Shown piece after piece: positions 1 to 6,768 of a DNA stretch of 11,705 bases (its first letter is position 1; each line of letters opens with the position of its first letter). Where the stretch lies: NCBI GenBank assembly GCA_021841795.1, contig JAKCDN010000054.1, forward strand, positions 1-11,705, given 5' to 3'. The DNA comes from Acidobacteriota bacterium. Its GTDB lineage: Bacteria; Acidobacteriota; Terriglobia; Terriglobales; Acidobacteriaceae. Position numbers and translations under genes: made by a program. The notes under the pieces were generated by a model that was given only the letters and a program-made list of their open reading frames with translations, did no database searches and was not told the DNA's origin.

Positions 1-679
1 CCCTCAGCCGCGCGATCCGCGTCATGTCAACCTTGTACACCGAGTACACATGAGGACTGGTGCGCACGCTCTCCACCATGCGCTCGGCAATGATCGCCCT
101 CATGCGCGTCAGCGGCGCCGGCTCCGTGGGCAGACTCGACAGATCCGGCAGCGGCGCCGATGCCGTCGCCGCGGGCCGTCGCACCGCCCCTCCCGCAATG
201 GCTCGCAGTACATCTTCCTTGCCGATGCGCCCGCCCGTGCCCGTACCCACGATCCGGCTGATCTCGATGCCGTGCTCCCGGGCGATGCGCCTGGCCAACG
301 GCGAGGAGCGAATCCGTCCTGACGCCTGTGGCGGAACAGGCTCCGAGATTGGCTCCGGAATCGGCTTCAGGACCGGCTCCCGAGCCGGCGCCTCCGCGGG
401 CGCCTGCGCAACAACTTCCTTCGCCGCCGTCACCGCCGATCCCGCCTCACTGACCACCGCGACCACGGTATTCACCTGCACCGTGACGCCTTCGCCGATG
501 CGAATCTCCGTCAGCACCCCGGACTCGGGCGAGGGAATCTCCGCGTCCACCTTATCCGTCGAGATCTCGAATAGCGGCTCGTCTTTCTCCACCGCGTCGC
601 CGGCTTTCTTCAGCCATTTCGTGATTGTGCCCTCGAAGATCGATTCACCCATCTGGGGCATGATGACGTCGGTCGGCAT
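1..679 (-). CDS. 2-oxo-acid dehydrogenase E2 (dihydrolipoamide acyltransferase), C-terminus beyond window
   Basis: Core acyltransferase of a 2-oxo-acid dehydrogenase complex (pyruvate, 2-oxoglutarate or branched-chain type), acting in the cytoplasm. The 226 visible residues begin with one lipoyl domain (about 1-77) carrying the lipoylation motif STDKVDAEIPSPESG, with K43 as the attachment lysine. A Pro/Ala/Glu-rich hinge follows (about 80-117). Then comes a peripheral subunit-binding domain (about 121-160; SSPLARRIAREHG and VGTGTGGRIGKEDVLRAI). After a second linker the catalytic domain starts (RMRAIIAERM, then TSPHVYSVYKVDMTRIARLR). The catalytic HxxxD motif is outside the window. ATG at 679 follows a good ribosome site (AGAGGGAAG, 3 nt upstream) and gives the standard lipoyl-domain start MPTDVIMPQMGES. 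The gene lies 78 bp downstream of lipB, whose pathway lipoylates it. Which 2-oxo acid it serves cannot be settled from the N-terminal half; the sucB-like 2-oxoglutarate type is a reasonable guess. Confidence 0.95.
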   Translation of the reverse strand, partial: MPTDVIMPQMGESIFEGTITKWLKKAGDAVEKDEPLFEISTDKVDAEIPSPESGVLTEIRIGEGVTVQVNTVVAVVSEAGSAVTAAKEVVAQAPAEAPAREPVLKPIPEPISEPVPPQASGRIRSSPLARRIAREHGIEISRIVGTGTGGRIGKEDVLRAIAGGAVRRPAATASAPLPDLSSLPTEPAPLTRMRAIIAERMVESVRTSPHVYSVYKVDMTRIARLR

Positions 680-710
680 GTCTTCCCTCTCGGCGATTCC
701 TGATGTCAGC

Positions 711-757
711 GCGCTCAGGCTCCTGCCGGATTATAAAACGCGCTTGCGGCTCCTGCC
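711..757 (-). repeat. 10-bp direct repeat bracketing a -10 element, upstream of the E2 gene
   Basis: On the plus strand GGCTCCTGCC occurs at 718-727 and again at 748-757, a 30-bp period (about three helical turns). Each copy is preceded by a similar GCGCT block (711-715 and 740-744). The TATAAT element at 730-735 lies between them. The right copy ends exactly at the lipB stop codon. The arrangement resembles a tandem operator, but no regulator is encoded nearby and chance cannot be excluded in such GC-rich DNA. Confidence 0.4.
730..735 (-). promoter_or_regulatory. Putative -10 element (TATAAT) for the E2 gene
   Basis: A perfect TATAAT reads on the minus strand 51 bp upstream of the E2 ATG, inside the lipB-E2 gap. 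It stands out in very GC-rich surroundings. No convincing -35 hexamer is visible about 17 bp upstream, so activity may need an activator or an unusual sigma factor. It suggests that E2 can be transcribed separately from lipB. Confidence 0.35.
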
Positions 758-1678
758 TCAGGCGGAAACCGGACGCTCCTTCGCTGCGTACGGCAGGCTC
801 CGCAGCCGCTCAATCTCCGCGGGAACCCGCAGCGGCGTATCCTCGGCGGGAAACGCCGGCGCTTCGCTCTCGCCCGCTGTCGCCGGCTCCACCAGCTTCC
901 GTAGCGCCTCCAGGTCTGCCAGCTTCTCCACCGGCTCGCCGAATACTGCGCCGAACTGCTGCGCCGTGCGCTCCGCTATCGCTTCCAGCGCCGGCAAATC
1001 CGTCTCGTTCGCCCCGCCGCCTACCTCCAGCGCCAGGCTTGTTACCGGCCGGTCCGTAATGCCGCACGGATTGATCAGCTTGAAATCGTCCAGGTCGGTC
1101 GTCACGTTGAACGCAAAACCGTGCGACGTGACCCCGCGCGCTACGTGGATGCCGATCGCCGCGATCTTGCGCTCTCGCCCGGCCGGCGGAAGCGCCTTGC
1201 AGGCGGGCTGCGTCAGCGATGGTTTCACCGCTCCCGACTCGTCCGCGCGCTCAAGCCCAACCCAGGCCCCCGTCAGTCCGCAGATGCGCCCCGCCGGCAC
1301 TCCAAATTCTCCGCAGAGCCGGATCAGCGCCTCTTCCATCATGCGTACAAAATCAACCGGGCCCAAACGCCCGCCGCTCCCGTTCCGCAGGCTGCGCAGG
1401 TCGAAGATCGGGTAACCGATGAGCTGTCCCGGCCCGTGATACGTAACGTCGCCGCCCCGGTTGATCTCGTGCAGCGTCACGCCGCGCGCGCGCAGTGCCT
1501 CGTCCGAGGCCAGAATGTTGCCGCGGCTGGCATTACGCCCCAGCGTCAGCACGGGCGGGTGTTCGAGCAGCAGCAGCACGTTCCCGATCCGCCCCGCAAT
1601 CCGCCACGCCACCAGCTCCTCTTGCAGACGCAGAGCCGCGCCGTAATCCACGCGCCCGAGATAAACGTACTGAATCAT
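758..1678 (-). CDS. lipB: Octanoyltransferase LipB (lipoate biosynthesis)
   Basis: Transfers octanoate from octanoyl-ACP to the lipoyl lysine of E2 and GcvH proteins, the first step of de novo lipoylation; cytoplasmic. The family signature RGGDVTYHGPGQLIGYPI is at residues 74-91. The catalytic Lys is K171 (RKIAAIGIHV) and the acyl-thioester Cys is C205 (INPCGITDRPVTSL). Their 34-residue spacing matches the E. coli enzyme. At 306 aa it is longer than the usual 210-250 aa for two reasons. About 25-30 extra residues (about 141-169, including SLTQPACKALPPAG) sit just before the Lys motif, and there is a Pro/Ala/Glu-rich tail after about residue 225. ATG at 1678 starts with the family-typical QYVYLGRVDYG, although no strong Shine-Dalgarno is seen. 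The gene begins 27 bp after the serine hydrolase stop, so the two are probably co-transcribed, and the E2 gene follows. Confidence 0.95.
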   Translation of the reverse strand: MIQYVYLGRVDYGAALRLQEELVAWRIAGRIGNVLLLLEHPPVLTLGRNASRGNILASDEALRARGVTLHEINRGGDVTYHGPGQLIGYPIFDLRSLRNGSGGRLGPVDFVRMMEEALIRLCGEFGVPAGRICGLTGAWVGLERADESGAVKPSLTQPACKALPPAGRERKIAAIGIHVARGVTSHGFAFNVTTDLDDFKLINPCGITDRPVTSLALEVGGGANETDLPALEAIAERTAQQFGAVFGEPVEKLADLEALRKLVEPATAGESEAPAFPAEDTPLRVPAEIERLRSLPYAAKERPVSA

Positions 1679-1705
1679 CGGCTGCTTTGATTCTAGTGCC
1701 TCGGG

Positions 1706-3034
1706 CTATTTCGATGGATCAACCAGCGCCTGGTAGACGAGCGCATGCGTCCGGTAGAGCAGCGCATGATTGTCCGGGCTGCTCCGGCGCTGGATCATCC
1801 CCACAAAAACGATGTCGTTGCTGGGATCGACCCAGAACCACGTGCCCGCTGCCCCGTCCCAGAAAAACGTGCCTCTCCCGTCGGGAAGGTTGGCCGCCGC
1901 CGGATCAAAGATCACCGCGCAGTTGTACCCATAGCCAAATCCGGGACGCATGATGTGTTGGCCGATTCCAAATTGTCCGTTCAGCAGCTCCGCCGGCAGA
2001 TGGTTCGAGGTCATCAGCCGCACCGTCGACGGCGCCAGAATCCGGGTCTCGCCAAGCGCGCCGCGCTTCAGAAGCATTGAGGCAAAGCGGTAGTAGTCCT
2101 CGGCGGTGCTCACAAGCCCGCCGCCCCCCGACGGCGCCGCAGGCTGTGTCGCGTAATCCGTCGGAACCCCGTTCGCCGTCGGCTCCGCAACCAGAGCGCC
2201 ATTCTCCTCCTGATAGCCCGCGGCAAAGCGCGGCCGGTTCGCGGCCGGCACATAAAATCCGGCATCCTTCATCCCCAGCGGTCGGAATACGTTGTCGCGC
2301 AGGAACTCCGGCAGCGTCTGCCCGCTCAGCTTTTCGACAATATAGCCCTGAATGTCCATCGACATGCTGTACGTCCAGCCATGGCCGGGCTGGTACAGCA
2401 GGGGGATCTTCGCCAGCCTGTCGATCATCTCCTGCAGGTCTTTCACGTTGCCCGTGCCCGGCTTCAGCTCCCTGTACATGCGGTCGACCGGAGTATCGCC
2501 GTTGCCGTACGTGAATCCCGCGGTATGCGTCATCAGTTCACGCATCGTCGGCGCATGATCGGGATCCGCCAGGCGCATCTTCCCCGTGGAATCGAAACCG
2601 TCGAACACCTTGAGATGCGCAAACTCCGGAATGAACTTGGAGATCGGATCGGAGGGCAGCCACTTGCCCTGCTCATAAAGGATCATCATCGCCACGCCCG
2701 TGACCGGCTTTGTCATCGAGTAGTCGCGAAAGATCGTGTCCTTGGTCATGGGCGCGCCCGTGGCCAGGTCGCGCACCCCGTAGGTCCGATAGTCCACAAT
2801 CTTGCCGTGGCGCGCCAGCAGCGTTACCGCGCCCGCAACCTGCCGGCTGTCCACCTCGCTCTGAATCAGGGTATGAAGACGCTCCAGGCGCACGCTGGAG
2901 AAACCCACCACCTCCGGCTGGACTGGCGTCATATCGATGGCCGCCGGGGCGGGCGGTTGCGCCGGCGTCATCGGCAGGGCCGCGGCAAGCATGGCAGCGG
3001 CGACCGGAAGCAGGACTCTTTGCGGAAACATCAT
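1706..3034 (-). CDS. Exported serine hydrolase, class C beta-lactamase / family VIII esterase type
   Basis: A penicillin-binding-protein-fold serine hydrolase of 442 aa, predicted to be exported. Residues 1-25 look like a signal peptide (MMFPQRVLLPVAAAMLAAALPMTPAQ, processed after a short Ala/Pro stretch). The nucleophile motif SxxK is S106-M-T-K109 (FRDYSMTKPVTG). A Tyr motif equivalent to YxN/YxS lies in GWTYSMSMDIQGYIVEKLSG. HTAGFTYGNGDTP and the C-terminal WDGAAGTWFWVDP are typical of the family. The substrate is unknown: members include esterases, D-amino-acid peptidases and penicillin-binding-like enzymes as well as true beta-lactamases, so a resistance role should not be assumed. I chose ATG 3034 rather than the upstream ATG at 3154. 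The later start puts the signal peptide at the N-terminus, has AAGGA 11-12 nt upstream, and lies downstream of a plausible promoter. The gene is followed closely by lipB. Confidence 0.88.
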   Translation of the reverse strand: MMFPQRVLLPVAAAMLAAALPMTPAQPPAPAAIDMTPVQPEVVGFSSVRLERLHTLIQSEVDSRQVAGAVTLLARHGKIVDYRTYGVRDLATGAPMTKDTIFRDYSMTKPVTGVAMMILYEQGKWLPSDPISKFIPEFAHLKVFDGFDSTGKMRLADPDHAPTMRELMTHTAGFTYGNGDTPVDRMYRELKPGTGNVKDLQEMIDRLAKIPLLYQPGHGWTYSMSMDIQGYIVEKLSGQTLPEFLRDNVFRPLGMKDAGFYVPAANRPRFAAGYQEENGALVAEPTANGVPTDYATQPAAPSGGGGLVSTAEDYYRFASMLLKRGALGETRILAPSTVRLMTSNHLPAELLNGQFGIGQHIMRPGFGYGYNCAVIFDPAAANLPDGRGTFFWDGAAGTWFWVDPSNDIVFVGMIQRRSSPDNHALLYRTHALVYQALVDPSK

Positions 3035-3088
3035 GGCGGGCGGTGTCCTTTGCGGTGGGGTTGGCGAGCGCGTGCAGGTTCGGCAATC

Positions 3089-3097
3089 TTTATAGCA
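3089..3097 (-). promoter_or_regulatory. Putative extended -10 promoter for the serine hydrolase gene
   Basis: On the minus strand TGCTATAAA reads as an extended -10 (TG, one base, TATAAA), 55 bp upstream of ATG 3034. It lies in the 132-bp gap after the ALDH stop. The -35 region is poor. If real, serine hydrolase-lipB forms a transcription unit separate from deoC-ALDH. Confidence 0.35.
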
Positions 3098-3166
3098 GAT
3101 GCAGCGCGCTCCTGAAACCGCCCCGCCGGGCTGCCCGTCCTTGCCTGCGGCCATCGCCGGCGTCCG

Positions 3167-5554
3167 TCACTCCCCGTAGGGCGCCCAGATGTTCTTCACC
3201 TGGGTCGCGTGCTGCAGGAACCAACGGCCCTCGGCCTGCGCGGAGTTGAACCAGTCGTATGCGTGCCCATCGTTGGTCCACACCTGCTTCATGTTCCCAA
3301 CTGAAGCGCTACGCACAAACGTCGCTTCCTCATTGCTGCGGAAGCACCAGATAGCCTCGATCCCATCGTGCTCCGCCAGCGTCTTCGCCAGCTCGGCCGG
3401 CTCACCCGCCACCAGGTTCACCACCCCGCCGGGCAGATCGCTCGTGTCAAAAAGCTGATAAAGCTCGCCCATGATCAGCGGATAGCGCTCCGACGGCGCC
3501 GCAACCACCGTGTTGCCCATTGCAATCGCCGGCAGCACCAGAGAGAGCAGTCCCAGCAGCGGCGCTTCCGAGGGCGCCAGGATCCCGATCGCGCCCACAG
3601 GCTCGTTCATCGCAATGGCAATGTTGCGTCCCGGCGGATTGTGCACCAGGCCGTCATATTTGTCCGCCCACGCCGCATAGCTGAAGATGCGCTGGATCGC
3701 CACTTCCACCTCGGCCGCGGCTTGTGCTGACCCTGCAACCCGCGCCAGCCGCCCGGCAATCTCGTCGCGCCGCTGCATCATGTTCTCCGCAAGGTAGTAC
3801 ATCACCTGCGCCCGGTTGTGTCCCGTCGTCTTCGCCCAGCCGGTTGCCTGGCGCGCCGCTTCCACCGCGTTGCGAATATCCTTGCGATTCCCCAGCGGCG
3901 CTTCGCCCAGCAGTTCGCCCTCGCGCCCGTACACCGCAAACGAGTAGCCGGAGTCCGGACGGGCCTGCCTGCCGCCGATATACTGCTTCACCGTCCGATC
4001 GATGAGCGGGACTGCTCCCGTAAATCCATCTTCCTCCTCCGGCCTCTCGATCTTCGCCGCCTTCTCCTGCGCTGCGGGCAGTGCGTGCAGCCACTTCGGC
4101 GTCAGGTACTCGAGCATTCCCTCGCGTCCGCCCTCGCGCCCGTAGCCCGATTCGCGGTAGCCGCCGAATCCGCACGCCGCGTCAAACTGGTTGGTCGAGT
4201 TGATCCACACCACCCCGGCCTTCACCTGCGCCGCCAGATCCAGCGCCACGTTGATGTTTTCGCTCCACACGCTCGCAGCCAGCCCATACACCGTATTGTT
4301 CGCCAGCTCCGCGGCCTCGGCCGGCGTGCGGAAGGTCATCGCCACCATCACCGGACCGAAAATCTCCTCCTGCACCACCTTTGCCGCCGGATGCACGTCC
4401 GTCAGCAGCGTCGGCGGATAGAAGCTGCCTTTTTCGGGCAGCGGACTCGCCGGCTGCCAGCACCGCGCCCCCTCGGCCACCCCGTCCTCCACCATCTTGC
4501 GAATCGACTCGAGCTGCACCGGCGAGACAATCGCGCCAATATCGATGGCCTTATCCAGCGGCGGTCCTACCCGCAGCGTCTCCATGCGCGCGCGCAGCTT
4601 GGCATAGAAGGTCTCCGCCACACGCTCCTGCACCAGCAGCCGCGACCCTGCGCAGCACACCTGGCCCTGGTTGAACCAGATCGCGTCCACCACCCCTTCC
4701 ACCGCCGAATCCAGGTCCGCATCGTCGAAGACCACAAACGGCGACTTGCCGCCCAGCTCCAGCGAGACCTTCTTCGCCGAGTTCGCCGTCGCCTTGCGAA
4801 TTGTGCGCCCCACGTCCGTCGATCCCGTAAACGCAACCTTGTCGATCCCCGGATGCTCCACCAGCGCCTGTCCCGTCTTCGCGTCGCACGTCAGCACGTT
4901 CAGCACGCCCGGCGGCAATCCCGCTTCCATCGCCAGCTCCGCAAATGCGAGCGCCGTAAGCGGCGTATACTTCGCCGGCTTGATCACCACCGTGTTCCCC
5001 GCCGCCAGCGCCGGCGCCACCTTCCACGCAAACATCAGCAGTGGAAAGTTCCACGGAATCACCTGGCCCACCACGCCGCACGCCGTATACTCCGGAAACT
5101 CCTGCTCCAGCAGTTGCGCCCAGCCCGCGTGATGATAGAAATGCCGCGCCACCAGGGGAATATCGATATCGCGGCTCTCCCGGATCGGCTTGCCGTTGTT
5201 CATCGTCTCCAGAACCGCCAGCCGCCGCGCATGTTTCTGCACCTGCCGCGCGAGTGCGTACAAATGCCGCGCCCGCTCGTGTCCGCTCAGCGCCTGCCAC
5301 GCGGGCAGCGCCGTCCGCGCCGCCGCCACCGCGGCTTCCACGTCGTCGCCATTCCCCTTCGCCACCTCGGCGATCGCCTCGCCGGTCGACGGGTCGCTCG
5401 TCGTCTGGTATGCGCCGCTCCGCGGCCTCACCCATGCGCCGCCGATAAACTCCTCGAACCGCCGATGGTGCCGCTCCAGCCACAGGACAACTTCTTTCGG
5501 ATCCTCCGGCGCCGCTCCGTACTCCATCGTCTGGAACTTCTCCGCAATGCTCAC
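3167..5554 (-). CDS. ALDH16-type aldehyde dehydrogenase (active domain plus C-terminal pseudo-domain)
   Basis: NAD(P)-dependent oxidation of an aldehyde to its acid; 795 aa against about 480-500 for ordinary ALDHs. Residues about 40-480 form a complete ALDH: PWNFP (N169), IKPAKYTPLT (K192), FTGSTDVGR (243-250), general-base E266 in LELGGK, and nucleophile C300 in NQGQVCCAGSR. After a linker, a second partial ALDH-like domain runs from about 508 (DRTVKQYIGG) to the end. It keeps a cofactor-domain-like part (EPVGAIGILAPSEAPLLGLL, MGNTVVAAPSERYPL) but has no GQxC nucleophile. This is the layout of the ALDH16 family, in which the second domain is structural. The start is GTG 5554, with a strong GGAAGGAG 5 nt upstream. 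It lies 26 bp after deoC, so the pair is almost certainly co-transcribed; acetaldehyde from DeoC is a plausible substrate (inference). True specificity is unknown. Confidence 0.92.
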   Translation of the reverse strand: MSIAEKFQTMEYGAAPEDPKEVVLWLERHHRRFEEFIGGAWVRPRSGAYQTTSDPSTGEAIAEVAKGNGDDVEAAVAAARTALPAWQALSGHERARHLYALARQVQKHARRLAVLETMNNGKPIRESRDIDIPLVARHFYHHAGWAQLLEQEFPEYTACGVVGQVIPWNFPLLMFAWKVAPALAAGNTVVIKPAKYTPLTALAFAELAMEAGLPPGVLNVLTCDAKTGQALVEHPGIDKVAFTGSTDVGRTIRKATANSAKKVSLELGGKSPFVVFDDADLDSAVEGVVDAIWFNQGQVCCAGSRLLVQERVAETFYAKLRARMETLRVGPPLDKAIDIGAIVSPVQLESIRKMVEDGVAEGARCWQPASPLPEKGSFYPPTLLTDVHPAAKVVQEEIFGPVMVAMTFRTPAEAAELANNTVYGLAASVWSENINVALDLAAQVKAGVVWINSTNQFDAACGFGGYRESGYGREGGREGMLEYLTPKWLHALPAAQEKAAKIERPEEEDGFTGAVPLIDRTVKQYIGGRQARPDSGYSFAVYGREGELLGEAPLGNRKDIRNAVEAARQATGWAKTTGHNRAQVMYYLAENMMQRRDEIAGRLARVAGSAQAAAEVEVAIQRIFSYAAWADKYDGLVHNPPGRNIAIAMNEPVGAIGILAPSEAPLLGLLSLVLPAIAMGNTVVAAPSERYPLIMGELYQLFDTSDLPGGVVNLVAGEPAELAKTLAEHDGIEAIWCFRSNEEATFVRSASVGNMKQVWTNDGHAYDWFNSAQAEGRWFLQHATQVKNIWAPYGE

Positions 5555-5580
5555 TGCGTCTCCTTCCGGCTCGCAACCGC

Positions 5581-6624
5581 CTACGCCAGCGGGTGCCGAT
5601 ACGTCGCCGAATAATGCCCCGTCAAATGATGCTCCAGCTGCCGCTCGATATCGCCCAGCATCCCGCTGGCCCCAAACCGGAATAGCGAAGGTTCAAGCCA
5701 CGGCCGCCCCAGCTCGTCCTTCATCAGCGCCAGCCAGTCCGTCGCTTGCTTCGCCGTGCGAATGCCGCCCGCCGGCTTGAATCCCACCGCCATCCCCGTC
5801 CGCTCGGCATAATCGCGAATGCACCGCGCCATCACCAGTGAAACCGGCAGGGTCGCGTTCACGCCCTCCTTGCCCGTCGAGGTCTTGATAAAATCCGCGC
5901 CCGCCATCATCGCTACCCAGCTCGCACGCGCCACGTTCCGCAGCGTCATCAGGTCGCCCGTGCCCAGAATCGCCTTCAGATGCGCGTCCGCTCCGCATGC
6001 CTCCTTGAACGCCGCTACCTCGTCGTAGAGCGCCTGCCACTCGCCGCCGAACACATGCGCCCGCGTGATGACAATATCGATCTCCCGCGCCCCCGCTTCA
6101 ACCGAGCGATGAATCTCCGCGACGCGCTCCGCCAGCGGCGAAAGTCCCGCCGGAAATCCGGCGGAGACCGCGGCCACCGGAATCCCGGACCCTTCGAGCG
6201 CCTTCACCGCCGTCTCCACAAACGCGTGATACACGCACACCGCGCCCACCGTCAGGTGCAGCTCCGCTATGTCCAGGCCTTCCACGATGTGCCGCTGCAG
6301 CGGGTTGCGCGCCTTGGCGCACAGCCGTCGCACGCGCTCCGCCGAGTCGTCGCCGCTCAGCGTCGTCAGGTCCATGCACGCAATCGCGCGCAGCAGCCAT
6401 GCCGCCTGCGTGTCTTTCTTCACCGTGCGCCGCGCCACCTGCGTAGCCGTACGGCGCTCCACCGCGCTCGTGTTCACGCGCACCTGGTCCACCCAGTCAA
6501 GATTCAGCGGAATGCGGCGATTGCCTGCGAGCGCGCGTCCGTTCAGCGCCACCGGTATCGATGGCCCGGAATGCGCGCCGTGACCTCCCGGGCTTTGAGT
6601 TGACGTCATGGGTTGGAGGGCCAT
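5581..6624 (-). CDS. deoC: Deoxyribose-phosphate aldolase DeoC, long eukaryotic-like form
   Basis: Cleaves 2-deoxy-D-ribose 5-phosphate to acetaldehyde and glyceraldehyde 3-phosphate in deoxynucleoside catabolism; cytoplasmic class I aldolase of 347 aa. With ATG 6624 as residue 1, the Schiff-base lysine is K247 (ADFIKTSTGKEG), the proton-relay lysine is K283 (VGFKPAGGIRT), and the acidic partner is D183 (EIDIVITRAHVF). The N-terminal segment (IPLNLDWVDQVRVNTSAVERR, CMDLTTLSGDD) and the overall length match the long DERA form also found in animals, not the roughly 250-aa E. coli form. I prefer ATG 6624 because GGAG lies 8 nt upstream. The frame stays open up to 6753, but that extension crosses the terminator and T-tract of the preceding gene. 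ATG 6609 is a second possibility. The ALDH gene follows 26 bp downstream and could remove the acetaldehyde. Confidence 0.93.
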   Translation of the reverse strand: MALQPMTSTQSPGGHGAHSGPSIPVALNGRALAGNRRIPLNLDWVDQVRVNTSAVERRTATQVARRTVKKDTQAAWLLRAIACMDLTTLSGDDSAERVRRLCAKARNPLQRHIVEGLDIAELHLTVGAVCVYHAFVETAVKALEGSGIPVAAVSAGFPAGLSPLAERVAEIHRSVEAGAREIDIVITRAHVFGGEWQALYDEVAAFKEACGADAHLKAILGTGDLMTLRNVARASWVAMMAGADFIKTSTGKEGVNATLPVSLVMARCIRDYAERTGMAVGFKPAGGIRTAKQATDWLALMKDELGRPWLEPSLFRFGASGMLGDIERQLEHHLTGHYSATYRHPLA

Positions 6625-6660
6625 GCTTCCATCTCCAAACTGATACTTGAGCGTTCCATG

Positions 6661-6700
6661 CAACAAAAAAACACTGGCCCCTCCGCCATGCAGAGGAGCC
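6661..6700 (-). terminator. Intrinsic terminator between the GH39 gene and deoC
   Basis: On the minus strand the stem GGCTCCTC (6700-6693) pairs with GAGGGGCC (6683-6676), with one G-T wobble, around a 9-nt loop. Four bases later a run of seven Ts follows (6671-6665). It sits 69 bp after the GH39 stop and ends only about 40 bp before the deoC start. Confidence 0.6.
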
Positions 6701-6724
6701 TCGCCGGAAACAATCAGAACAAGA

Positions 6725-6753
6725 AGAATAAATCGGCCGCTACGGCAAAGCAA
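6725..6753 (-). promoter_or_regulatory. Weak sigma70-like promoter candidate ahead of deoC
   Basis: TTGCTT (6753-6748) and TATTCT (6730-6725) are separated by 17 bp on the minus strand. Each hexamer matches the consensus only partly. It lies upstream of the terminator hairpin, so a transcript from here would have to read through it to reach deoC. I hold this loosely. Confidence 0.2.
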
Positions 6754-6768
6754 ACGGAGTCGCCCGCC

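Noticed and set aside
3035..3154. Longer serine hydrolase start at ATG 3154
   Set aside because: It would put a Cys-rich, non-family 40-residue leader before an obvious signal peptide and would lie upstream of the likely extended -10 promoter.
3818..5614. 598-codon open frame on the plus strand
   Set aside because: Antisense to the ALDH gene; His/Arg-rich translation typical of the shadow of a GC-rich gene. The same applies to the 451-codon plus-strand frame at 60-1415, opposite the E2 and lipB genes.
6625..6753. Longer DeoC start at 6753
   Set aside because: The extension is translated through the terminator hairpin and T-tract; ATG 6624 has a good ribosome site.
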